A stretch of DNA of 64,000 nucleotides from Mesorhizobium japonicum MAFF 303099 (GTDB lineage Bacteria > Pseudomonadota > Alphaproteobacteria > Rhizobiales > Rhizobiaceae): positions 6,294,001-6,358,000 of the forward strand of contig NC_002678.2 of NCBI RefSeq assembly GCF_000009625.1, read 5' to 3'. Position 1 is the stretch's first letter; every line of letters starts with the position of its first letter. The notes below the pieces were generated by a model. That model saw only the letters and a program-made list of their open reading frames with translations, was not told the origin of the DNA and did not search any database. Below, piece by piece: positions 1-8,959 of this stretch. The translations under genes were made by a program, and so were the position numbers.

Positions 1-240
1 TTAGCCCTTCGTTGGATTAACTGCCACTGGACCCTTTGGTTCCGGTCTTTCCAGGGCGGTTGGGACGCGCCGGGATGTTTGTCGATATTTTCAAGTGGTG
101 GAACATTAGTTATATCTAATGGTTATCTCTCGCAGCCGAGACCAAAGCTTTATGTCTGCTGAAGATCAGTCGGCAAAGGCCGGTCAGCCCGCGTTCTTCG
201 CCGGAGGCGCGGGGCCCTCAAGGGCTAAAGGAGAGACATT
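1..240. other. Left-edge stretch without a convincing gene
   Basis: I see no supported gene here. Short minus-strand reading frames end near position 1 and position 17, but they have no ribosome-binding site and no recognisable family. The last 15 bases hold the ribosome-binding site of the small membrane peptide gene that follows. Confidence 0.5.
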
Positions 241-315
241 ATGAACAATATCATTTGGCTCGTTGGAGCGGTGGTCATCGTACTAGTGATATTGAGCTTT
301 TTCGGCCTTCGATAG
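241..315 (+). CDS. 24-residue single-pass membrane peptide
   Basis: This 25-codon frame, including the stop, has a strong ribosome-binding site (AAAGGAGAG, ending about 4 bases before the ATG). After a short MNNII start the product is almost entirely hydrophobic (Trp, Leu, Val, Ile, Phe) and ends FGLR, so it would be one transmembrane helix in the inner membrane. The Shine-Dalgarno match and the clean helix are the evidence; function is unknown. Such one-helix peptides often bind larger membrane complexes or act in stress responses, but nothing here shows a partner. It stands alone upstream of a tRNA gene. Confidence 0.6.
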   Translation: MNNIIWLVGAVVIVLVILSFFGLR

Positions 316-438
316 GCGCGGCTGAGTCATGCCCGCAAAGGAAAAGGCCGCACCGAGGAAGGCGGGTCATCTCGCCGTATTTTCAAGTGAGATATCAGTT
401 CGAGCGCCAAGTCGGGATGCGCTAACACATTGTTTTTC

Positions 439-515
439 TGGTCGGAGTGGCAGGATTTGAACCTGCGACCCCCTCGTCCCGAACGAGGTGCGCTACCAGA
501 CTGCGCTACACTCCG
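439..515 (-). tRNA. tRNA-Pro (anticodon CGG)
   Basis: The reverse strand folds as a full cloverleaf. The acceptor CGGAGTG pairs with CACTCCG, the D arm carries GGTA, the anticodon stem is CCTCG/CGAGG with loop TTCGGGA (anticodon CGG), and the T arm is GCAGG-TTCAAAT-CCTGC. The discriminator is A and the 3' CCA is encoded. It reads proline codon CCG. No integrase or duplicated 3' end was seen beside it, so nothing suggests use as an attachment site. Confidence 0.97.
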
Positions 516-590
516 TGACCAGACGGCGGGCTTATAGCCGCCACACTTCATTCCTGCAAGCGGCAATGGCAGCGCTTCTGTCGCATTTCG

Positions 591-1475
591 TCAGCTTTCG
601 CCGCGCAGGCCGCTGGCGCTCCAGTCGAACGCGCGCGCCCAGTGGGCAAAACCGTGCCACCGCACCTCGGGAAATTGCCTGTGCAAGGCAGCGATATCGA
701 CGTCGTAACCGACACGGTCGAACCACTCGAACATCAGTGCCGCGTCCTCGCTCTGCTGGCGGGCAGCAGCGATCGGGATCTCCTGATACCGGATCGGACG
801 GCCGATGGCCTCGGTTAGGATTTTCGCCTGCTCCTCGCCGGACAATTCGTCCCCGGCGAAATCATAGCGCTTGCCGAATACCTCATCCCGCCGCTCCGCG
901 AGCGCGGCGACGAAGGCGCCGATATCCGCCAGCGCAACCAGTTGGAGGACACGCTTCGGCGGCATGGCGAAGGCAAGAGTGCCTTGGCTGAGCGCGCCGG
1001 TTGACCACGGCGCGATGGCGTTCTCCATGAAGGCGACCGGCGCGCTGATCGTATGGGGAATGCCAAGCTGCCTGACATGCTGTTCGACCAGATACTTGCT
1101 TTCGAAATGCGGAATTCCGGTCTGCTTGTCGGCGTCGGCCACGGATGAATAGATCAGGTGTCCGATGCCGGCGGCCTTCGCTGCATCGGCGGCAAGGATC
1201 CCCTGACGGGTCTCCTCCTCAAGTCCGGCCTCGTAGCTGTTACCCATCAGGAACATGGTGTCGACGTCTTTCGCGGCCTGCACGATGGAGGCTGCGTCGG
1301 CAAGATCGCCGGCCACGACCTCGGCGCCCGCCGCGGCCAGTTGCCGTGCGGCATCGCTGTCCGGCTTGCGCGTCAAAGCCTTGACGCGATGGCCCCTGGA
1401 CAGCAGGGCACGCGCAACGGCGCCGCCTTGCTGGCCTGTGGCGCCGGTCACAAGAATGCTTCGTTTGCTGGTCAT
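591..1475 (-). CDS. NmrA-family NAD(P)-binding protein
   Basis: The 294-residue protein opens with a Rossmann dinucleotide-binding loop (VTGATGQQGGAVARALL) and follows the NmrA/HSCARG-like atypical short-chain dehydrogenase layout: Asp-rich GDLAD after the third strand, then a substrate-recognition C-terminal half. Members act as redox sensors or quinone/NAD(P)H reductases; this one's substrate is unknown. The start at 1475 was chosen over an ATG 33 bases upstream because AAGGAGC sits 7 bases before it. It is divergent from a LysR regulator about 100 bp away, which probably controls it. Confidence 0.85.
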   Translation of the reverse strand: MTSKRSILVTGATGQQGGAVARALLSRGHRVKALTRKPDSDAARQLAAAGAEVVAGDLADAASIVQAAKDVDTMFLMGNSYEAGLEEETRQGILAADAAKAAGIGHLIYSSVADADKQTGIPHFESKYLVEQHVRQLGIPHTISAPVAFMENAIAPWSTGALSQGTLAFAMPPKRVLQLVALADIGAFVAALAERRDEVFGKRYDFAGDELSGEEQAKILTEAIGRPIRYQEIPIAAARQQSEDAALMFEWFDRVGYDVDIAALHRQFPEVRWHGFAHWARAFDWSASGLRGES

Positions 1476-1576
1476 CTCATTTGCTCCTTGTCGGTTTGTC
1501 TGGAGCAAAATTAGGCTCTATCTCATTGATGCATAATTGCCTATAATTGGAAAAACCTGTCCCATTAATGAATACA

Positions 1577-2476
1577 ATGGTCGATCTCAACGATGTCGTC
1601 GTGTTTGCCCGCGTCGTCGAAGCCGGTAGCTTCACCGCTGCCGCGCGCCTGCTGGCCATGCCCAAGACGACCGTCAGCCGCCGTGTCGCCGCGCTTGAGC
1701 GCGAGGTCGGAGTGCGGCTGCTGCAGCGCACCACACGCAGCCTCAACCTGACGGATGCCGGGCGTCTCTACTATGAGCAAAGCAGCCAGGGGCTGCGGAC
1801 GATCGAGGAGGCGAACCTTCGTCTTGCGGAGGCAAGGGCGGAGCCTTCGGGCACGATCCGCATTTCGGCCCCGGTTGGTTTTGGCGGTCACTTCCTCATC
1901 CGCGCCGTGGTCGACTTTCTGGCTCTGTACCCGAAGACCAATGTCGAGTTGCGCCTCACCGACGACAAGCTCAACCTGATCGAGGACGGCATCGACCTTG
2001 CCTTCCGCACCGGAAGGCTTGAGGATTCGACGCTCATCGCCCGCAAGCTGGGTTCCACGCACAGGCTGCTCTGCGCCAGCCATGACTATCTCGCACGCTA
2101 CGGGATTCCGGAAGGCCCGGCCGATCTTGCCCGCCATCGATGCGTCATCGCGGGTCCGTCGGCCTCAGGCGCTCATTGGGTGCTGGATGGACCACAAGGC
2201 CAGGAAACTGTCGTGGTCGCCGGGCGCTTCGCCGCCAATGAGATGCAGGCGGTGGCGGCGGCCGCGCTCGCCGGTTTCGGCATCGCCCAATTGCCGCAGC
2301 CGATGGCCGACGGGCTGATCAACGAGGGGCGGTTGCGGCGCGTTCTCGACGGCTACACGACGCCGGCCGGCGGCCTGCACGTTCTCTTTCCCAGCAGCCG
2401 GCACCTTTCACCCCTGGTTAAGGCCTTCATCGACCTGGCGGTCGAGCGGATTTCCAATCGGGCAAACACGGCTTAA
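1577..2476 (+). CDS. LysR-family transcriptional regulator
   Basis: The N-terminal winged helix-turn-helix is typical of the family (VVEAGSFTAAARLL, then TTVSRRVAALEREVG), followed by a LysR substrate-binding domain of the CrgA-like subgroup beginning near GTIRISAPVGFG. With the start at the second ATG (1577) the length is 299 residues, the usual size; the frame is open further upstream only through a TTG codon. It is divergent from the NmrA-like gene. LysR proteins usually regulate the divergent neighbour, so an aromatic or quinone signal acting on that oxidoreductase is plausible but unproven. Confidence 0.88.
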   Translation: MVDLNDVVVFARVVEAGSFTAAARLLAMPKTTVSRRVAALEREVGVRLLQRTTRSLNLTDAGRLYYEQSSQGLRTIEEANLRLAEARAEPSGTIRISAPVGFGGHFLIRAVVDFLALYPKTNVELRLTDDKLNLIEDGIDLAFRTGRLEDSTLIARKLGSTHRLLCASHDYLARYGIPEGPADLARHRCVIAGPSASGAHWVLDGPQGQETVVVAGRFAANEMQAVAAAALAGFGIAQLPQPMADGLINEGRLRRVLDGYTTPAGGLHVLFPSSRHLSPLVKAFIDLAVERISNRANTA

Positions 2477-2518
2477 GGCATGTCTGCTACCTCCGACCAA
2501 CTTCTCAGCGAGACCACA

Positions 2519-4759
2519 ATGAGTCAGCGCATCGTCAGTTTTGTCATGAGCGGCGGCGTCGGCTCGCGGCTCTGGCCGCTGTCGCGCGAGGACAATCCGA
2601 AGCAGTTTCACGATTTTTCGGGTGATGGCTCCATGCTGGCCAAGACCTTGCGCCGCCTGGCGGCAAGGCCCGACGGTCAAACTCCGATCTTCCTGATCGC
2701 TTCGGAACGCCATGCCGACCGCGTCCGTGCCGATCTCGCCGGCCTCGATCTTGCCGGCGGCGGTCCGCTGTTCGAGCCCACAGGGCGCAACACCGCCGCG
2801 GCGGTGGCCCTTGCAACGCTGCGCACTTTGTCCGAATTCGGCGACAGCCTGGTGCTGGTGGTGCCGTCGGACCACGAAATATCGACGGCAGGGCAATTCT
2901 GGCAGAGCGTTGAGGCGGGCACTGAGGCGGCACGCGCCGGCCGGCTCGTTGTGTTCGGCATCAAGCCGACGCAGCCCGAAACCGGCTATGGCTATATCGA
3001 GGTCTCCGCCGAGAAGGGCGGGGTATCAGACGTTTCGCGCTTCGTCGAAAAGCCGGACCTGGCGACCGCGCAAGGCTACCTCGAAGCCGGAAACTTTTAT
3101 TGGAACACCGGCATTTTCCTGTTTCGCGCCGCTGCCATGCGCGACGCTTTCGCCGTGTTCCAGCCGGACATCTGGCGGGCGACCGAAGCCGCTTACAAGG
3201 CGGCGACATCGGATCTGTCAGGCCTCTACATGCCGCTCGACCTCTACGCGGCCATCCCGTCCAATTCGATCGACTATGCCATCATGGAGCGGGCGAGGGA
3301 CATCGCGATGGTGCCGGCCGGCTTTCGCTGGAACGATCTCGGTTCCTGGCAGTCGTTGCTCGATGTCGGCCCTGCCGATGACCAGGGCAATGTCATTGTC
3401 GGCGACGTCGTCGCCATCGATTGCGAGAACTCCTACATCCGCAGCGAAGGGCGCCTCTTGTCGGCGATCGGCATGAAGGACGTCGCCATCGTTTCGACCG
3501 CCGATGCCACGTTCGTGGCTCCGGTCAGCCACAGCCAGCATGTCAAGAAGGTGGTCGAGCAACTGGAGAAGTCGGGCCGGCTGGAAACCAGGTTCACCCC
3601 GGCGCATGACCGCGTCATCGAAAGCGGCGCCTGGCGGCGGCGCGTGCACCACTGGCTGTTCCAGGAAACCTTGCCGCTGTGGTCGACATCGGGCGTCGAC
3701 GAGCGCCACGGCGGCTTCCACGAAGCGCTCGGCTTCGACGGCGCCCCGCTGATGAAGCCGAAGCGCATGCGCACGCAGGCCCGCCAGGTCTATGCCTTTG
3801 CGGTTGCCAAGGAGCACGGCTGGACTGGGCCGGCCGAGCGGCTGATCGCGCATGGCATCGACTTCATGGCTGGGAAGGGCCGCACCGAACGCGGCGGTTG
3901 GGTGCGCACGCTGAATGTCGACGGCGCTGTCGCCGACGCCACGGAAGACGCCTACGATCATTCCTGCGTACTGCTGGCGCTGGCGCATGCGCATATGTCG
4001 GGCAATACGGATGCTCTTCGGCTCGGTGAAGAGACTTTCGCCTTTCTCGACGCACATCTCGAGGACAGCCGCATGACCGGCTTTCTCGAGACGTCGGATG
4101 GGGAGGGCGAGCGGCGCTCAAACCCGCACATGCATTTGCTGGAGGCCTTTCTCGCCTGGTATCAGGCGACCGGCGAGCGTGCCCATCTGCGCCGCGCGGC
4201 TCGCATCATCGACCTCTTCCGCAGCCATTTCTTCGACGCCGAGAGCTGGACGCTCGGCGAATATTTCGATGCCGAATGGAAACCGTCGACTGGCGAGAAA
4301 GGGTCCTGGACCGAGCCTGGCCATCATTTTGAATGGGCTTCGCTCCTGGTCGATTTCGCCGAGCGCAGCGGCCAGGCCGAACTGAGCGGCTTCGCGAGGA
4401 AACTTTACGCTTCGGCCATCGCCAACGGCCTCAACCGGGCCACCGGTCTTGCCTATGGCGCCGTCTCCAGGCAGGGCCTGCCGCTCGACCTGATCTCGCG
4501 CAGCTGGCCGCAGGCCGAAGCCATCAAGGCGGCGATCGCGTTGGACGGCTCGGGCGGTCCCGACCTGAAGCCCGAGATCGAGGCCCGTGTCGGCCGGCTT
4601 TTCCGCTGGCACATCGACCCGGCGCCGCTCGGCCTGTGGATCGATCGCATAGACGAACGCGGCCGCTCGCTGGCGTCGGATGTTCCGGCCAGCATCTTCT
4701 ATCATCTGGTCTGCGCGCTGACGCAGTATCTGGATAGGACGGCAAAGAAGGCGGTCTAG
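2519..4759 (+). CDS. Mannose-1-phosphate guanylyltransferase fused to AGE-type isomerase domain
   Basis: The first 350 or so residues are a GDP-mannose pyrophosphorylase: the nucleotidyltransferase signature GGVGSRLWPLSR...NPKQF is near residue 12, with VEKP and NTGIFLF further on. From about residue 363 the protein switches to an (alpha/alpha)6-barrel of the N-acylglucosamine 2-epimerase (AGE) superfamily (HHWLFQETLPLW, HGGFHE, PNPHMH-like and EPGHHFEW motifs). Usual ManC proteins carry a cupin mannose-6-phosphate isomerase there instead. The inferred role is making GDP-mannose from fructose-6-phosphate for surface polysaccharide. An ATG at 2480 would add 13 residues; MSQRIVSFVMSGG is the more natural start. 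Confidence 0.88.
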   Translation: MSQRIVSFVMSGGVGSRLWPLSREDNPKQFHDFSGDGSMLAKTLRRLAARPDGQTPIFLIASERHADRVRADLAGLDLAGGGPLFEPTGRNTAAAVALATLRTLSEFGDSLVLVVPSDHEISTAGQFWQSVEAGTEAARAGRLVVFGIKPTQPETGYGYIEVSAEKGGVSDVSRFVEKPDLATAQGYLEAGNFYWNTGIFLFRAAAMRDAFAVFQPDIWRATEAAYKAATSDLSGLYMPLDLYAAIPSNSIDYAIMERARDIAMVPAGFRWNDLGSWQSLLDVGPADDQGNVIVGDVVAIDCENSYIRSEGRLLSAIGMKDVAIVSTADATFVAPVSHSQHVKKVVEQLEKSGRLETRFTPAHDRVIESGAWRRRVHHWLFQETLPLWSTSGVDERHGGFHEALGFDGAPLMKPKRMRTQARQVYAFAVAKEHGWTGPAERLIAHGIDFMAGKGRTERGGWVRTLNVDGAVADATEDAYDHSCVLLALAHAHMSGNTDALRLGEETFAFLDAHLEDSRMTGFLETSDGEGERRSNPHMHLLEAFLAWYQATGERAHLRRAARIIDLFRSHFFDAESWTLGEYFDAEWKPSTGEKGSWTEPGHHFEWASLLVDFAERSGQAELSGFARKLYASAIANGLNRATGLAYGAVSRQGLPLDLISRSWPQAEAIKAAIALDGSGGPDLKPEIEARVGRLFRWHIDPAPLGLWIDRIDERGRSLASDVPASIFYHLVCALTQYLDRTAKKAV

Positions 4760-4766
4760 GCTCGGC

Positions 4767-6230
4767 TCAATACGGGCTCGCCACGTCCCCAGTCTCGACA
4801 TAGATCGACTTCAGCTGCGAATAGAGCGCCAATGCCGCCAGCGAATTCTCGCGGCCGATGCCGGACTGCTTGAAGCCGCCGAAGGGGATTTCCACCGGCG
4901 TCAGATTGTAGGCGTTGATCCAGCAGGTGCCGGCCTGCAATTCGGCGATCACGCGGTGGGCGCGCGGCAGGTCGCGGGTGAAGACGCCCGCGGCGAGGCC
5001 GAATTCGGTGTCGTTGGCGCGGTCGATCACCTCGTCCTCGCCGTCGAATTTCAGCACGCTCATGACAGGTCCGAAAATCTCCTCGCGGGCGATGCGCATC
5101 GTGTCGGTGACCCCGGTGAACACCGTCGGCTCGACGAAGAAGCCGCCGTCAAAACCCTGCAGCGACGGCACATTGCCACCGCAGGCGAGAACAGCGCCGT
5201 CCTGCTTGCCAATCCCAATATAGCCGACGACCTTCTCGTGCTGTGCCTTGGAGACCAGTGGTCCCATCTGCGTCTCGGGATCAAGCGGATTGCCGATGCG
5301 GATTTTCTTCGTCCGCTCGACCAGCCGCTCGACGAAGCGGTCGTGGATGCCGCTTTGCACGAAGACACGCGTGCCGTTGGAGCAGATCTGGCCTGTGGAG
5401 TAAAAATTGCCGAGCATGGCGCCGCCAATGGCGTTTTCGATGTCGGCATCGTCGAAGACGATCAGCGGCGACTTGCCGCCGAGCTCCATCGTCGCGTGCT
5501 TCATCTTCGAACCCGCAAGCGACAGAACCTTGCGCCCGGTCGGCACCGAACCGGTCACCGAAACTTTTGCCACGACATCGTGGCCGACGAGGCCCGCGCC
5601 AACATCGCCATAGCCCTGCACGACATTGAACAGCCCGTCGGGCAGGCCGGCCTCGCTGTAGATTTCGGCCAGCGCCAGCGCTGACAACGGCGTGTTTTCC
5701 GACGGCTTGAATACCATGGCGTTGCCCATGGCCAGCGCAGGGGCGGATTTCCAGCCGGCGATCTGGATCGGGTAGTTCCAGGCGCCGATGCCGACACAGA
5801 CGCCGAGCGCCTCGCGCCGTGTGTAGGCGAAGGGACCGCCGAGATCGACGGCCTCGCCATTATAGGCGGCGACCGCGCCCCCGAAGTATTCCAGGCAGTC
5901 CGCGGCCGACGGTGCGTCCGCCACCAGCGTTTCCTGGATGGCCTTGCCGGTGTCGAGCGTCTCGATGCGGGCGAGGTCGGCGTTGCGGGCGCGCAGAATG
6001 TCGGCTGCGCGGCGCAGGATGCGGCCGCGCTCGACCGGCTTCAGCCGCGCCCATGCCGGTTGCGCGGCGCGTGCGGCCTCGATGGCGAGCTCCAGCACAT
6101 TCGGCGTCGCCGAGCGCAGCATGGCGATGGTCTCGCCGGTTGCCGGATAGATGACCGGCAATGGCGCCCCTTGCTCGTCGTCGATGTAGCGTCCGTTGAC
6201 ATAGTGCGATGCCGTGGGCTGGGCGCGCAT
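4767..6230 (-). CDS. betB: Betaine aldehyde dehydrogenase
   Basis: This 487-residue NAD(P)-dependent aldehyde dehydrogenase oxidises betaine aldehyde to glycine betaine in the cytoplasm. The active-site pair is visible: Glu249 in MELGGKSPL and nucleophile Cys283 in [11 protein letters not shown]. The N terminus ([10 protein letters not shown]) and the C terminus match BetB. It is the last gene of the bet operon, 79 bp after betA, with GGAG upstream of the start. Order here is betA then betB; Sinorhizobium meliloti has betICBA. Confidence 0.95.
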   Translation of the reverse strand: MRAQPTASHYVNGRYIDDEQGAPLPVIYPATGETIAMLRSATPNVLELAIEAARAAQPAWARLKPVERGRILRRAADILRARNADLARIETLDTGKAIQETLVADAPSAADCLEYFGGAVAAYNGEAVDLGGPFAYTRREALGVCVGIGAWNYPIQIAGWKSAPALAMGNAMVFKPSENTPLSALALAEIYSEAGLPDGLFNVVQGYGDVGAGLVGHDVVAKVSVTGSVPTGRKVLSLAGSKMKHATMELGGKSPLIVFDDADIENAIGGAMLGNFYSTGQICSNGTRVFVQSGIHDRFVERLVERTKKIRIGNPLDPETQMGPLVSKAQHEKVVGYIGIGKQDGAVLACGGNVPSLQGFDGGFFVEPTVFTGVTDTMRIAREEIFGPVMSVLKFDGEDEVIDRANDTEFGLAAGVFTRDLPRAHRVIAELQAGTCWINAYNLTPVEIPFGGFKQSGIGRENSLAALALYSQLKSIYVETGDVASPY

Positions 6231-6260
6231 GGGTAGTCTCCGAATGTCTGCGCCCCCAAA

Positions 6261-6292
6261 AGGGACGGCTCAATCTAGGGACGGCTCAATCT
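6261..6292. repeat. Perfect 16-bp tandem duplication between betA and betB
   Basis: The 16-mer AGGGACGGCTCAATCT occurs twice head to tail with no spacer, inside the short gap between the betA stop and the betB start. It is a simple local duplication and lengthens the intercistronic distance. No function can be read from it. Confidence 0.9.
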
Positions 6293-6309
6293 GACAGGTG
6301 GATCATGCT

Positions 6310-7962
6310 CTATCTGTCCGACACCTGCCAGCGCGGATTGATCCATGGCTCCTGGTTGGACGGCGCCAGCGGCGTGCGGCCAAGAATATGGTCGGACGCC
6401 TTCTCGCCGGTCATGATCGATGGCGCATTGAGATTGCCGTTGGTGACACGCGGGAAAATCGAGGAATCGGCGACCCGCAGCCCGTCGACGCCGATGACCC
6501 GGCATTCCGGATCGACAACGCTCGTCACATCGTCGGCGCGGCCCATCTTGCAGGTGCCGCAGGGGTGGTAGGCGCTCTCGGCATGGTCGCGGATGAAGAC
6601 GTCGAGATCATCGTCCGACTGCACATGGCTGCCCGGCGAGATTTCCTGGCCGCGAAAAGCGTCGAAGGCCGACTGGCCGAAGATTTCGCGGGTCAGCCGG
6701 ATGCAGTGGCGGAACTCGGTCCAGTCGTCCGGATGCGACATGTAGTTGAAGCGGATCACCGGCTTCGCTTTCGGATCGGGCGAACGCAGCGTCACCGAGC
6801 CGCGCGACTTTGACCGCATCGGCCCGACATGCGCCTGGAAGCCGTGCGACTTCGCCGCCGCCTTGCCGTCATAGCGCACCGCCGCCGGGATGAAGTGGTA
6901 CTGAATGTCTGGATAATCGACGCCGGCGCGCGAGCGCACGAAGGCGGCGGCCTCGAAATGGTTGGTGGCGCCGAGGCCGGACTTGAAGAACAGCCACTGT
7001 GCTCCGATCAACGCTTTCGAGAACGGGTTGAGCACCGAATTCAGCGTGATCGGCTTGGTGGATTCCTGCTGGATATAAAGCTCCATGTGATCCTGCAGAT
7101 TGCGGCCGACGCCGGGCCGGTCGGCCACCACGGCGATACCGTTTTCGCGCAAATGCTCGGCCGGGCCGATGCCGGACAGCATCAGGATCTTGGGCGAATT
7201 GATCGACGACGCGGCGACGATCACCTCACGTCGCGCCTTAACAACTTGAATCTGTTTGTGAGCTTCGATCTCGACGCCGATAGCGCGTTGATTCTCGATG
7301 ATCACCCGACGGGCAAAGCCCTTGACCAGACTCACGTTTTTCCGCTTGAGCGCCGGCTTCAGATAGGCTGATGCCGCCGACCAGCGGCGGCCGCCGCTTA
7401 TGGTCTGTTCCATCGGCCCAAAACCTTCCTGCTTGGAGCCGTTGTAGTCGTCGGTCAGTTCGAACCCAGCCTGGCGGCCCGCTTCGACGAAGGCGCCGTA
7501 GAGTGGATTTTTACGCGAGCCACGCTGCACATGCAGCGGCCCGCCATGGCCGCGCCAGCCGTCCTCGCCGCCGTCATTGTCCTCCATGCGCTTGAAGTAG
7601 GGGAGTACGTCGGCGAAGCCCCAACCCGTTGCACCTTCTTCGGCCCAATGGTCAAAGTCGCGGGCATGGCCGCGCACATAGACCATGCCGTTGATCGAGG
7701 ACGAACCGCCGATCACCTTGCCGCGCGGCGTCGCCAGCACGCGGCCGCCGAGATGCGGCTCCGGTTCGCTGGCAAAGCCCCAGTCGTAAAGGCTCATATT
7801 GAGCGGGATCGACAGCGCCGACGGCATCTGGATCAGCGGCCCGATATCGCTGCCGCCGAATTCGATGACAATGACCGAATGCTTGCCGTCTTCCGACAGG
7901 CGATAGGCCATGGCCGAGCCGGCGGAGCCGGAGCCGATGATAACGAAATCCGCTTCAAGCAT
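6310..7962 (-). CDS. betA: Choline dehydrogenase
   Basis: The 550-residue flavoprotein belongs to the GMC oxidoreductase family and oxidises choline to betaine aldehyde, probably at the membrane. The FAD-binding [15 protein letters not shown] motif starts near residue 10, the first GMC signature ([15 protein letters not shown]) near residue 85, and the catalytic His lies in [10 protein letters not shown] near the C terminus. Length and motifs match BetA. The start overlaps the end of the preceding dehydratase gene by 8 bp, so the two are translationally coupled. Confidence 0.95.
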
Positions 7963-8959
7963 GGTTCATATGCGCCATAAAATCGGCGAGCGAGACATTG
8001 CCGCCGGTAGCCACAACAAGGACGGTTTTATCAGTCACATCCACCTTGCCACCGAGCAATGCTGCCAGCGACGCAGCCCCGGACGGCTCCAGCACCAGCT
8101 TCATCCGCTCGAAGGCGATCCGCATGGCACGCCGCACCGATTGATCATCGACGGTGATTCCGCGAACGCCAGCGGTCTTGACCGCCGCGAACGGCGCATC
8201 GCCCGGCCGCCGCGACATCAGCCCGTCGCAAATCGATTTCGGCCCGATCGGCATGGTCTCGATGCTGCCATGCGCCAGCGACGAGCCCATGCCATTGAAG
8301 CCTTCCGGCTCGACGCCGATGATCTCCGTCGCCGGCGACAGATAGTGGAAGGCGAGCGAAACGCCGCCGATCAGCCCGCCGCCGCCGACCGAGCAGAACA
8401 ACAGGTCGGCGCTGGCGTCCTTGGCCTCAAGCTGGTCGAGCGCTTCGAGCCCGGCGCCAGCCTGGCCGGCGACGATCTCCGGATCGTCGAAGGGATGCAG
8501 CAGGGCCAGCCCTTCCGTCTCGGCGATCTCGCGCGCCTTGGCAGCGGCAACCTCTTCTCGCGCGCGCTCGCCATGGTCGGTCAACACGACACGCGCGCCA
8601 TAGCCCGCCGTCGCGTCACGCTTGGCGGCGGGTGCGTCGATCGGCATGACGATGGTGACGGGAATGCCGAGCGCTTGGCCGGCTGCCGCCAGGCCTTGCG
8701 CGAAATTGCCGGAGGAGTAGGCGACGACTCCTTTCCTCGCTTCGTCGGCCGACAGCCGCTTCAACCGCCAATAGGCGCCGCGGATCTTGAACGATCCGGC
8801 CCATTGCAGCGATTCCGGCTTGATGAAGACACGGGCAGCACCGGTCTCCCTGGCGAGTGCGGTCGATTCCAGCAGCGGCGTGATCTGCGTCGCCCTGGAG
8901 GTGACGGCATAGGCCTGTTTGAGATGGGCCAGCGAGGGGACGAGAAGGTCTGCCATCAT
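7955..8959 (-). CDS. PLP-dependent serine/threonine dehydratase, embedded in the bet operon
   Basis: This is a fold-type II PLP enzyme of the threonine dehydratase family. PLP lysine is Lys58 in GSFKIRGAY, the substrate loop is SSGNFAQG, and the phosphate-binding loop is [10 protein letters not shown]. At 334 residues it has no C-terminal regulatory (ACT-like) domain, so it resembles catabolic rather than biosynthetic (IlvA) enzymes. It overlaps betC by 4 bp and betA by 8 bp and so is clearly part of the operon. Its job there is unknown; candidates are deamination of serine or threonine, or of a hydroxylated osmolyte derivative as seen with EutB-type dehydratases. Confidence 0.88.

Noticed and set aside
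1..106. Short minus-strand frames near the left edge (29 codons each)
   Set aside because: No ribosome-binding site and no family resemblance; one has no start codon within the open stretch.
330..460. Plus-strand ATG frame running into the tRNA-Pro gene
   Set aside because: The frame has no stop before the tRNA and no ribosome-binding site, so it is not a gene.
439..515. tRNA-Pro as a possible integration site of a genomic island
   Set aside because: No integrase, no repeat of the tRNA 3' end and no change in gene character was seen beside it.
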